Below, piece after piece: positions 50,500 to 58,218 of a stretch of 64,000 nt of DNA; the first letter of the stretch is position 1, and every line of letters begins with the position of its first letter. The DNA lies in NCBI GenBank assembly GCA_947488765.1, contig CANLAE010000008.1, forward strand, positions 37,716-101,715, read 5' to 3'. The stretch comes from Chitinophagaceae bacterium (GTDB lineage Bacteria; Bacteroidota; Bacteroidia; Chitinophagales; Chitinophagaceae). The translations under genes were made by a program, and so were the position numbers. The notes beneath the pieces were generated by a model. That model made no database searches and was not told where the DNA came from. It saw only the letters and a list, made by a program, of their open reading frames with translations.

Positions 50500-51048
50500 T
50501 TGTCATCCAACGAAATAGTCATTTATCAGTCAGAAAATACATCTACTCATATAGATGTTTTATTAGAAGATGAAACCGTGTGGCTTACACAATTACAAAT
50601 GGTAGAGTTGTTTCAATCGACAAAGCAAAATATTAGTTTGCATATAAGTAATATTTTTAAAGAGGATGAGCTACGAGAAAACTCAGTTGTCAAGTATTCA
50701 TTGACAACTGCATCTGATGGTAAAAAATATAAAACAAAGTTGTATAATCTCGATGTAATTATATCGGTTGGTTATAGAGTGAAGTCAAAAACGGGAACAC
50801 AATTTCGCATCTGGGCAACAAATACTTTAAAAACGTATTTATTGAAAGGATATGTTATTCAGGATAGGATTGAAAGTATTGAAAAAAAAATTTACGAACA
50901 TGATACTAAAATAAAATTATTACTCAACACTAATTTACCTCCAAATCAAGGTGTGTTTTTTGATGGAGCAGTTTTTGACGCTTATGTTTTCGTATCTAAA
51001 TTAATTAAATCAGCAAAAAACCAAAACCGTATTAATCCAATAAATTGA
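50500..51048 (+). CDS. RhuM-family protein, short form
   Basis: The 182-aa protein starts at TTG 50500. It has the RhuM/virulence-protein core: ETVWLTQLQMVELFQSTKQNISLHISNIFKEDEL (in pieces: VWLTQLQMVELFQ, NISLHISNIF), VKYSLTTASDGKKYKTKLYNLDVIISVGYRVKS and TQFRIWATNTLKTYLLKGYVIQ. RhuM proteins are often 300 aa or more, and this one lacks the usual C-terminal half, ending with FDGAVFDAYVFVSKLIKSA. The family is common in mobile and defence-associated DNA, with unknown mechanism. Its stop overlaps the TTG start of the AlbA_2 gene (TTGA), so the two are translationally coupled. Confidence 0.8.
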   Translation: MSSNEIVIYQSENTSTHIDVLLEDETVWLTQLQMVELFQSTKQNISLHISNIFKEDELRENSVVKYSLTTASDGKKYKTKLYNLDVIISVGYRVKSKTGTQFRIWATNTLKTYLLKGYVIQDRIESIEKKIYEHDTKIKLLLNTNLPPNQGVFFDGAVFDAYVFVSKLIKSAKNQNRINPIN

Positions 51049-52409
51049 TAACAGAAAATCAACATACAGAATTCAAATCGAGTTTCAATGAGACTGTGAT
51101 AGAAACCTTGTGTGCCTTTGTAAACACCAATGGAGGAAAAGTGTATGTAGGTATAGATGATAAAGGAATGCCGGTTCCTAATTTTTCCATAGGTAAGGAA
51201 ACCATAGCAAATTGGATTAATGAAATAAAAAATAAAACACAACCCAGTATCATAGCCGATATAGAACCTTTAATTAGTTATGGGAAAGAAGTCGTTTGTA
51301 TAAGTGTAAATGAGTTTCCCGTAAAACCAGTTTCTTACAAAGGAAGGTATTACAAACGTGTTAATAACTCGAATCACCAACTTTCATCAATAGAAATCAC
51401 CAATTTGAGTTTGCAATCTTTACAACTTTCCTGGGATTCTTACATAGCGCATGGGAAAAGTATAGAAGATTTAGATACACATAAAGTGAATGCTTTTTTT
51501 GAAAGGGTAAATTCGATGGGGCGGTTTAGGCTTGAAGGCAGTTGGATCGAAAAACTTCATAAATTAAAGTTGGTACAAGGTGCCGTGATTACGAATGCAG
51601 CTTGGTTGTTATTTGCAAAAGAAAGTACAGGATATAATGTTCATTTAGGCAGATTAAAAACGCCTTCTATGATTATTGACGATAAGATGCTTAACGGCAC
51701 TTTGTTCGATATGGTCGAGGAAACCATGCGGTATATTATAGGTCAGATAAAAGTTGCCTTTGAGATAAAAGGTATGCCTACGCAGCGAACGGAGATATTC
51801 GAATATCCGCTTCCCGCTTTGAGAGAGATAGTTCTCAATGCCGTTATTCATAGGGACTATATGAGTCCGATAGATATACAAATTAAAATTTTCGATAATT
51901 ATATTACATTTTATAATCCAGGAACGCTTTATGGGAATCTTACCGTAGCCGATCTTAAAAAGGACAATTATCAAGCTATAGCCCGAAATAAATTGATAGC
52001 AGAAGCGTTTTATCTTACAGGTGACATAGAGAAATATGGTAGTGGTTTTGTACGAATTCGTAAAGGAATCAAGGAATATCCCACAATGAAAATGGAGTTT
52101 GCAGAGGTTGCTAGCGGTTTTTTATGGACTGTTAGTTATACGAAGCAGCGAGTGAGTTTGGTTGATGATAAAGTCACCGATAAAGTCACCGATAAAGTCA
52201 CCGATAAAGTCACCGATAATCAAGCATTAATCGTACAATTTATTTCTGAAAATAATAAAATAACAACCCAAATGCTTTCGGAAAAGGTAAAAATTTCCCA
52301 AAGAAAAATAAAAGAAAATATAGCTAAATTGAAAGAAATTGGCCTTATCGAACGCATAGGATCTGCTAAAGGGGGATTTTGGAAAGTGCAGTCTACGAAC
52401 AACGAATAA
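51045..52409 (+). CDS. AlbA_2/Schlafen-like DNA-binding domain protein with winged-helix tail
   Basis: The 454-aa protein begins at TTG 51045 with the AlbA_2 (divergent AAA_4) domain: QHTEFKSSFNETVIETLCAFVNTNGG and KVYVGIDDKG (residues about 6-45). The central ATP-dependent-helicase-like C-terminal region shows LPALREIVLNAVIHRDYM (near 262) and FYNPGTLYG, with a late EKYGSGFVRIRKGI. A four-fold DKVT repeat links to a winged-helix segment (ITTQMLSEKVKISQRKIKENIAKLKEIGLIERIG). Such proteins are predicted transcription regulators or defence-related nucleic-acid binders. It is coupled to the RhuM gene and is cargo of the island. Confidence 0.85.
   Translation: MITENQHTEFKSSFNETVIETLCAFVNTNGGKVYVGIDDKGMPVPNFSIGKETIANWINEIKNKTQPSIIADIEPLISYGKEVVCISVNEFPVKPVSYKGRYYKRVNNSNHQLSSIEITNLSLQSLQLSWDSYIAHGKSIEDLDTHKVNAFFERVNSMGRFRLEGSWIEKLHKLKLVQGAVITNAAWLLFAKESTGYNVHLGRLKTPSMIIDDKMLNGTLFDMVEETMRYIIGQIKVAFEIKGMPTQRTEIFEYPLPALREIVLNAVIHRDYMSPIDIQIKIFDNYITFYNPGTLYGNLTVADLKKDNYQAIARNKLIAEAFYLTGDIEKYGSGFVRIRKGIKEYPTMKMEFAEVASGFLWTVSYTKQRVSLVDDKVTDKVTDKVTDKVTDNQALIVQFISENNKITTQMLSEKVKISQRKIKENIAKLKEIGLIERIGSAKGGFWKVQSTNNE
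52167..52214 (+). repeat. Four perfect 12-bp copies (GATAAAGTCACC) encoding DKVT
   Basis: Four identical consecutive 12-bp units encode (Asp-Lys-Val-Thr)4 in the linker between the main domain and the winged helix of the AlbA_2 protein. Perfect identity at the DNA level suggests recent expansion and variable linker length. Confidence 0.95.
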
Positions 52410-52428
52410 CGACCAGTTCACCAAATAA

Positions 52429-52513
52429 CCTCAACCTCAACCTCAACCTCAACCTCAACCTTAACCTCAACCTTAACCTTAACCTTAACCTCAACCTCAA
52501 CCTCAACCTCAAC
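52429..52513 (+). repeat. Array R4: about 14 CCTCAA/CCTTAA hexamers abutting the wzt start
   Basis: Hexamers CCTCAA with interspersed CCTTAA variants run without interruption to the ATG of wzt (AACATG). In the wzt frame they read (Asn-Leu)n and the frame is open upstream to 52379. The array has the same orientation as R2 and R3 and is opposite to R1. Confidence 0.95.
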
Positions 52514-53770
52514 ATGTCCACCGCCATCAAAGTAGAAAACCTTTCTAAAATTTACCGACTAGGGGAAATAGGCACGGGTACCATTTCTCGTGATTTGGAG
52601 CGATGGGTAAAGGTGAAACTAATGGGTAAAGAAGACCCGTTTTTAAAAATAGGTGAGAGCAATGACAGAAGTAAAAGGGGAAACAGTGATATTGAGTATA
52701 GTTTAAAGGATATCAATTTTGAAATACAACAAGGCGATGCGGTAGGTATTATTGGCCGGAATGGAGCGGGAAAAAGTACGTTGTTAAAAATTTTATCACG
52801 GGTTACGACACCCACCACCGGTAAAATAAATATTAAGGGCAGGGTAGCCAGTTTATTGGAAGTGGGTACCGGCTTTCACCCCGAATTGACAGGCAGAGAA
52901 AATGTCTATTTGAATGGGGCCATACTAGGAATGAGGAAAAAAGAAATTGACCGAAAATTTGATGAAATTGTTGATTTTAGTGGTGTAGAACGCTATATAG
53001 ATACACCGGTAAAACGCTACAGCAGCGGAATGTATGTACGGCTGGCATTTGCGGTAGCGGCGCACTTGGAAAGTGAAATTTTGATTGTAGATGAAGTACT
53101 AGCTGTTGGCGATGCTGAATTTCAAAAAAAATGTTTGGGCAAGATGGGGGACATTTCAAAAGGGGAAGGAAGGACGGTGTTGTTTGTGAGTCATAATATA
53201 AGTGCTATACTAAATTTATGTAGTGCAGGAATTTATCTGAAGAATGGTAGCCTTTTATCTTTAGGGGATTGTTCTTCTGTAGTAAAAGAATATTTTGATG
53301 ACAGACTAAATTCAAAGTCAGATAAAGTTCAGATTGATTCTACTAACAAGGATGTTTGGTTAGTCGATATGAATTTTCAAAGTGAAAGTTCGATGGTAAT
53401 ACGAACATTTGATGATGTTAACGTAAATATAATTATAGAGAGTAAAAAAAAGCTTGAAAATGTTTTAGTTGGAATTGGCATAAATGATATGAATGAAAAT
53501 AGAGTAGTTACTTTTTTTAGCAAGTTCTATAATAGTTCTTTTGATTTAAATATTGGTCTTAATAATATTGGTTGCTCCATAACTAATTTTTGTATCAAAC
53601 CAGGATTATATACGGTTGAAGTCTATATTGGAGATGGCTATAATATATATGACTATTATGATAAAGGTTTCAAATTATACGTTGAAGTTTCCGACAATAA
53701 ATCTCAGTTAATCTACCCTGATTCATCTCAGGGGAATCTAGTTTTAAATCAAAAATGGAATAAAATATGA
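52514..53770 (+). CDS. wzt: Polysaccharide export ABC ATPase with C-terminal Wzt domain
   Basis: The 418-aa protein starts at ATG 52514 (MSTAIKVENLSKIYRLG). The ATPase domain (about 1-245) has Walker A GIIGRNGAGKST (near 80), signature RYSSGMYVRLAFAVA (near 172), Walker B EILIVDEVLAVGD (near 195) and the switch His in FVSHNIS. The C-terminal half (about 270-418) is a beta-sandwich Wzt-type carbohydrate-binding domain that reads the O-antigen terminus. Base composition changes abruptly near 53190 between the two halves. It is the partner of Wzm and overlaps the following methyltransferase by 4 bp (ATGA). Confidence 0.92.
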   Translation: MSTAIKVENLSKIYRLGEIGTGTISRDLERWVKVKLMGKEDPFLKIGESNDRSKRGNSDIEYSLKDINFEIQQGDAVGIIGRNGAGKSTLLKILSRVTTPTTGKINIKGRVASLLEVGTGFHPELTGRENVYLNGAILGMRKKEIDRKFDEIVDFSGVERYIDTPVKRYSSGMYVRLAFAVAAHLESEILIVDEVLAVGDAEFQKKCLGKMGDISKGEGRTVLFVSHNISAILNLCSAGIYLKNGSLLSLGDCSSVVKEYFDDRLNSKSDKVQIDSTNKDVWLVDMNFQSESSMVIRTFDDVNVNIIIESKKKLENVLVGIGINDMNENRVVTFFSKFYNSSFDLNIGLNNIGCSITNFCIKPGLYTVEVYIGDGYNIYDYYDKGFKLYVEVSDNKSQLIYPDSSQGNLVLNQKWNKI

Positions 53771-54618
53771 ATGAAGATTTAGTTAAGCTAAAAGAAGAAG
53801 TTTTTTGTTTAAAATACGAGTTAGAAGGCTTTTCAAACGTTGTATTAAGAAATGAAGCAGAACGATGGATTCCCAACTATTTACATAATTCAACAGAACA
53901 GTCTCATTATGATCGTTATCGCTTAGCATGTAAATATACTAATAATAAGAATGTTCTTGATATTGCTTGTGGTGCTGGTAAAGGGAGTTATTTAATGGCT
54001 ATCGAGGGTAAAGCAAAGTCGATCTTAGCTTGTGATATAGACAGTAGTGCTATTCGTTATGCAAAGCATCGTTATGAGCACCCCAAAATAGTTTTCAAGA
54101 CTTCAAATGCAGAGCTCTTTGAATCCGAAAAACAGTTTGATGTAATTGTTAGCTTTGAGACCATAGAACATTTACCGAATGTTAATAGTTTTTTAGCTAA
54201 AATGTCTCTTGCACTAAATCAGGATGGGATTTTTATTGTTTCTACACCCATTTCTAGTAAAGATTATGATTCATCACCCAAAAATCCATATCACACACAG
54301 GAGTGGGGGTTTAATAAATTCCAAGAACTTATTTGTGAGTATTTTATTATCGATAGTGTTTTTGTACAATTTTATAGATCCAAATTAGAAGTATATCGAG
54401 AACAGCAGAAATCTAAAAGTTTTCTAAACAAAATGTTATTAATTCGGGCAATTAAAAAAGTACTAAAAAAAATGGGATACTTCAGAAAAAAACAACTGGA
54501 TGATAATTATTTTAAATACAATTTTTCGGAAATAGATTTATTTAAAGGTCAATTTACAGAAGATGAATTAGGGATTGATGGCATAGGATATCAGATATTA
54601 ATAGCTCGTAAAAAATAA
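53767..54618 (+). CDS. SAM-dependent methyltransferase of the polysaccharide locus
   Basis: The 283-aa class I methyltransferase has NVLDIACGAGKGSYLMA (motif I, near 60), ILACDIDSSAIRYAKHRY (motif II) and FDVIVSFETIEHLPNVNSFLAKMSLAL (near 123). The start overlaps the wzt stop (ATGA). In ABC-dependent systems a methyltransferase often caps the glycan non-reducing end, which is then recognised by the Wzt C-terminal domain. The tight coupling to wzt fits such a role, but the target is inferred. Confidence 0.85.
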   Translation: MNEDLVKLKEEVFCLKYELEGFSNVVLRNEAERWIPNYLHNSTEQSHYDRYRLACKYTNNKNVLDIACGAGKGSYLMAIEGKAKSILACDIDSSAIRYAKHRYEHPKIVFKTSNAELFESEKQFDVIVSFETIEHLPNVNSFLAKMSLALNQDGIFIVSTPISSKDYDSSPKNPYHTQEWGFNKFQELICEYFIIDSVFVQFYRSKLEVYREQQKSKSFLNKMLLIRAIKKVLKKMGYFRKKQLDDNYFKYNFSEIDLFKGQFTEDELGIDGIGYQILIARKK

Positions 54619-54633
54619 GTTCTTAATTAAGGT

Positions 54634-55605
54634 ATGGGAAAAGTTTCTGTAATAATTCCAAATTATAATCACTCTTCTTTTTTAGAAGAAAGAATTTTAA
54701 GCGTTTTAAATCAGACGTACGAAAATTTTGAAGTCATAATTTTAGATGATTGCTCTACTGATTCAAGTAGAGAGATAATTGAGAGATATAAAAATTCAGA
54801 AAAAGTATGTCATGTTATATACAATCAATTTAATAGCGGTAGTACCTTCATTCAATGGCATAGAGGAGTTACACTTGCTTCTGGAGAGTATATTTGGATA
54901 GCAGAGAGCGATGATTCGGCTGATTCAACTTTTTTGGAAAAAACTGTTGATATACTTGAACAAGATATTGGGATAGGATTAGTATATACTGATGCCTACA
55001 CAATAAATAGTGATGGCATTATTTCTGATTTAAATCGATCAGCTATTAGGAATAAGATTATTCCTAAGTGGAGTAAATCTTATACCAATAATGGGGAGAC
55101 TGAGTTAATGGAAAATCTATCCTATTGGTGTTCTATCAATAATGTAAGTTCAGTTCTTTTTCGAAAAAAAAATGTCGAACTTTCAAGTTCGTTTATAAAA
55201 TTTAAATATGCAGGTGATTGGCTTCTATATGTTACTGTAGCTTTTTCTGCTAAAATTTCTTATCTACATCTTCCTTTAGCTTATTACAGAGAACATGAGT
55301 ATAACTCTTCAAAGAACCGTTTTCATAAAAATCGAATTCAAATTGAAAATTTTATAATAAGTTCATATTGATATACTCGGTATGAAGTGAACCACAAAAT
55401 GAAGTATTCAAAAAACATTTCAAGTTCTATTTTCAGTTGTCGAAATAATCATATTTCCCAAAATTTTTACAGCAAAATAAGGTTCTTCAAAACGTTATTC
55501 TTAATTCATCCAACATTCTTTGTAATCACACTTTTTTTAAATCAATTACGATTAGTTAAAATTAGATTTTTAAATTTATATGTTAATAAATTACGCGATA
55601 CATAG
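54634..55605 (+). pseudogene. Family 2 glycosyltransferase, interrupted by an in-frame TGA
   Basis: The frame starting at 54634 encodes a GT-A fold enzyme: VSVIIPNYNHSSFLEERILSVLNQTYENFEVIILDDCSTDSS (seen as NYNHSSFLEERILSVL and ILDDCSTDSSREII), IWIAESDDSAD (DXD-like) and YAGDWLLYVTVA. A TGA at 55369-55371 stops it after 245 codons, but the same frame continues for 78 codons to 55605 and overlaps the next gene by 26 bp, as in a normal operon. A full product would be about 323 aa. Either the gene is disabled or the shorter form is still active; the GT-A core is complete. Confidence 0.7.
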
Positions 55606-56395
55606 TTCTGATTCAAACCAAATGTATTTGGACTTTTGGCCTGTAGTATCCGAAATATGGAAAAAAAAATTTTCTATAGTTCCTGTTTTAATTTTCATTG
55701 ATGATGAAGATATTACTGTTGATAACTCATATGGAATAATTATTAGATTAAAACCTATTAAAGATATACCAATTCATCTTCAAACTCAAATTGTAAGGTT
55801 TTGGGCTACTACTTTATTTCTTAATGAAACTAGCATAATATGCGACATTGATATGCTTCCATTGGCTAACGATTATTTTGTCGATTCAATTGCTAAGTTT
55901 CCACAAGAATCTTATATTCATTTGAACCCATGTTTTGAAACTTATGGGAGATTGCCAGCATGTTATCATGTTGCACAAGGCAGTACATTTAAAAGTGTAT
56001 TAGATATTGATGAGGATTGGGAAATATTTTTAAAAAAAATTCTTACAAATGATAAATATGCTAAAAATCTTGGACATGATAAATATGCTTGGTTCGCTGA
56101 TGAATTGTATAGTACAGATAAAGTTCTGAGTTATGTAGATAAAAAGAATATACATTTTGTTAAACGAAAAGGTGGTCAGAATGGCTTTAGACTTGATAGA
56201 GGTAATTGGATATATTCCAAAATGTTGTTAAAAGCCGATTATTATTTTGATGCACATTCAATTAGACCCTATAGCCTTTATGCAGAAGAGATTGAAAAAG
56301 TTAAAACAATAACTTTAAAAGCTAAAAAAAAGCACTTGACAAAACTACTTATAGTGTTTGTAACGCTAATATTTAAGCTTAAAAGTAAAATTTAA
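55580..56395 (+). CDS. Putative glycosyltransferase of an unrecognised family (DID motif)
   Basis: The 271-aa protein has an N-terminal alpha/beta pattern (VSEIWKKKFSIVPVLIFIDDED), WATTLFLNETSIICDIDMLPLAND with a DXD-type motif (near 90), YHVAQGSTFKSVL and a basic C-terminal amphipathic tail. This layout resembles retaining GT-A enzymes, but I do not recognise a family. Its AT-rich composition and location between glycosyltransferase genes support a role in glycan assembly. The start overlaps the interrupted glycosyltransferase frame by 26 bp. Confidence 0.7.
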   Translation: MLINYAIHSSDSNQMYLDFWPVVSEIWKKKFSIVPVLIFIDDEDITVDNSYGIIIRLKPIKDIPIHLQTQIVRFWATTLFLNETSIICDIDMLPLANDYFVDSIAKFPQESYIHLNPCFETYGRLPACYHVAQGSTFKSVLDIDEDWEIFLKKILTNDKYAKNLGHDKYAWFADELYSTDKVLSYVDKKNIHFVKRKGGQNGFRLDRGNWIYSKMLLKADYYFDAHSIRPYSLYAEEIEKVKTITLKAKKKHLTKLLIVFVTLIFKLKSKI

Positions 56396-56420
56396 TGATA
56401 CTATCACTAGCTTATACGTT

Positions 56421-56662
56421 ATAAACAACTTGATTCTTTACGAGGCATAGCTGCATTAAGTGTTTTCTTTTCTCACTTTATGGGGATTTATGAAATTAAA
56501 TCGTATAATATGAAACTTGGATGGATAACCGATGAGGTTTTTTTAGGCAGATGCATAAAAGAAAAGCAAAAATTTATTAACGTACATTATCTAGAGAGAT
56601 GTAGGCAAAATCTATTTCAAATTATCCGTATTGATAGATCTAATTGGCATATAAATATATAA
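56421..56662 (+). pseudogene. Remnant of an acyltransferase-3 (OafA-like) gene
   Basis: The frame reads YKQLDSLRGIAALSVFFSHF, which is the conserved N-terminus of integral-membrane acyltransferase-3 proteins, then runs about 60 codons (MGIYEIKSYNMKLGW...) to a stop at 56662. A TAG directly precedes it and no start codon is available. Family proteins have about 350 residues, so most of the gene is lost. From 56663 to 57091 no intact gene is seen; a hydrophobic stretch ending at a TAA near 56840 may be its C-terminal relic. Short unassignable ORF pieces fill the remainder. Confidence 0.7.
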
Positions 56663-57091
56663 AGTTTTCCTAGAAGTAAATACATTGATTTGCATTTGTT
56701 AAGGCCACTTTCTAAACACAAGAATAATATTATTTTACTTGAATTATATGTTAATAACAATAATAATGCAGCATTAACATTAATAATTTACTATGTAAGT
56801 ATTATTGTTAATAAATTTAAATTAAATAAAAAATTAAACTAATCTCACATGCAAACAAATCCAATTACTATTGCTAAAGTAGAATATATAGAATTTCTAG
56901 ATGCTGAGATTTTTTTTGCATAATAAGCTTTTAATGCAAGTTTCTTCTATTAAAAGCTATGTTTCTGAGTTTTATGCAACAAATGAAAATATGGGTTTTG
57001 GTCTTTATTGATCATGATGGGTTTCCTTTAGCAAATTCAGATGTTTTCAATTATGAAAATGGATCAGGAGTAATATTTATAGATTGATAAA

Positions 57092-57907
57092 ATGGAAATT
57101 GTTTTAGTTACTTTCGCCGATAAAGCTTTTGAGAATTCTCGGAAAGAAATAATAAAAGAGGCAAAAAGACTGAAGTACTTTTCAAAGTACTTCAGTTATA
57201 CACCCTCTGATTTACCCTTAGAGGTGCGGGAGTCTCTATTTTTAAAAGGTAAGAAAGGGTTGGGTTATTGGGTATGGAAACCAATAATAATTAAAATGTC
57301 ATTAGAAAGAATTCAGGAAGGGGATGTCCTAGTATATGTTGATTCAGGATCTAAGCTGCAAGAAAGTTTCATCTGGAAAGAATGGCTAGGTGAATTAAAT
57401 TCTAAGAATAGTATTTTTTTTCGTTACAATAGTTCTGTTGATTATAAATGGCATTCTTTCGGGATTAATAGCACTAAACTAGGTTACTGGTGCCATCAAA
57501 CATTAAAAGATTATTTTGATAATAGAAAATCTAACATTGATTGGTATTCGATTGATAAGTTATTAGCAGGCGTTTTTTTTATTAAAAAGTCGAAGGAAAA
57601 TAATATTATCAATAAATGGAGTGATTTGGCTTTAACTCAAATTCAACTTTTTGCTGACGAAATAATAGAAGTCACACAAGACAAATTTAATTCTCATAGA
57701 CATGATCAATCGGTTTTATCGATTCTTGTTCACTTGTATTCTGATGAAGAGACATTAATACTGGACGAAATATTTGAAAGTTCGACTAGTTCATATGACT
57801 CACCGATTTTAACAGTAAGACGCAAGTTGATTGAGATACCATTTGTAGTTCGAGTAAAACTAAAGTTATCGCAAATTATATATACTATTTTCAATAATAA
57901 CAATTAA
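57092..57907 (+). CDS. Glycosyltransferase-like protein of the polysaccharide locus
   Basis: The 271-aa protein has an N-terminal MEIVLVTFADKAFENSR, the conspicuous GLGYWVWKPIIIKMSLERIQEGDVLVYVDSG segment (seen as GYWVWKPIII and DVLVYVDSGS, the latter resembling a DXD motif near residue 88) and HDQSVLSILVHLY (near 210). I have seen this combination in capsule-locus proteins annotated as hypothetical or glycosyltransferase-like. No catalytic assignment is possible from sequence alone. It is AT-rich like its neighbours and is bordered on both sides by decayed genes. Confidence 0.7.
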   Translation: MEIVLVTFADKAFENSRKEIIKEAKRLKYFSKYFSYTPSDLPLEVRESLFLKGKKGLGYWVWKPIIIKMSLERIQEGDVLVYVDSGSKLQESFIWKEWLGELNSKNSIFFRYNSSVDYKWHSFGINSTKLGYWCHQTLKDYFDNRKSNIDWYSIDKLLAGVFFIKKSKENNIINKWSDLALTQIQLFADEIIEVTQDKFNSHRHDQSVLSILVHLYSDEETLILDEIFESSTSSYDSPILTVRRKLIEIPFVVRVKLKLSQIIYTIFNNNN

Positions 57908-57912
57908 TAACA

Positions 57913-58215
57913 ACAATTCAAAGTGTCTTCAATTAACAATTGAAAGCGTAAATAAATTAAAAAATTGAACATATATTATTTGATAGAAATAGTACTGATG
58001 AAAGTAAAATTCTTCTGGAGGAATACAAACAAGAGAATTTTTCCGTTTGCTTTTATCCGAGAATGATAATGTTATTAATGATTCTATTAACAAATTAATA
58101 AAATTCCAAATGGTGATTTTTATTTTCTTCAAAGAATTTTAATATTCTTAGTGGGTTACTTCCATTTTCCTACAAGTAGAAGATATTTATGAAATTTTAG
58201 ATAAAGTAAAGTTGT
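57913..58215 (+). pseudogene. Degenerate family 2 glycosyltransferase remnant
   Basis: In shifting frames the DNA encodes recognisable GT2 fragments: TIQSV near the start, IIFD-type HILFDRNSTDESKILLEEYK (57975-58035), an FIRENDNVINDSINKLIKF-like piece and a C-terminal QVEDIYEILDKVKLFYDNK just before 58215. Several frameshifts and stop codons interrupt them. These match the pattern of the GT2 domain (DGxSTD, ENDxGIxDAxNK), so this 311-bp gap between 57092-57907 and 58219 is a gene relic, not regulatory space. Confidence 0.7.
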
Positions 58216-58218
58216 TTT

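Larger units (their letters stand above)
49788..52513. mobile_element. Repeat-bounded island with S23, RhuM and AlbA_2 genes splitting wzm and wzt
   Basis: The island begins with the base after the wzm stop codon and ends with the base before the wzt ATG. It contains, in order: a G-rich array (GGTTGAGGATAA units), a C-rich hexamer array, the S23-family gene, a short hexamer array, a RhuM-family gene, an AlbA_2 gene and a final hexamer array. In ABC-dependent polysaccharide loci wzm and wzt are normally adjacent, so this is an insertion. No transposase, integrase, reverse transcriptase or target-site duplication is seen. That the arrays define the mobile unit is inference. Confidence 0.6.

Noticed and set aside
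49984-52513. Hexamer arrays considered as a CRISPR array or telomere-like end
   Set aside because: There are no unique spacers, the unit is only 6 bp, no cas genes are present and the arrays lie within a continuous operon.
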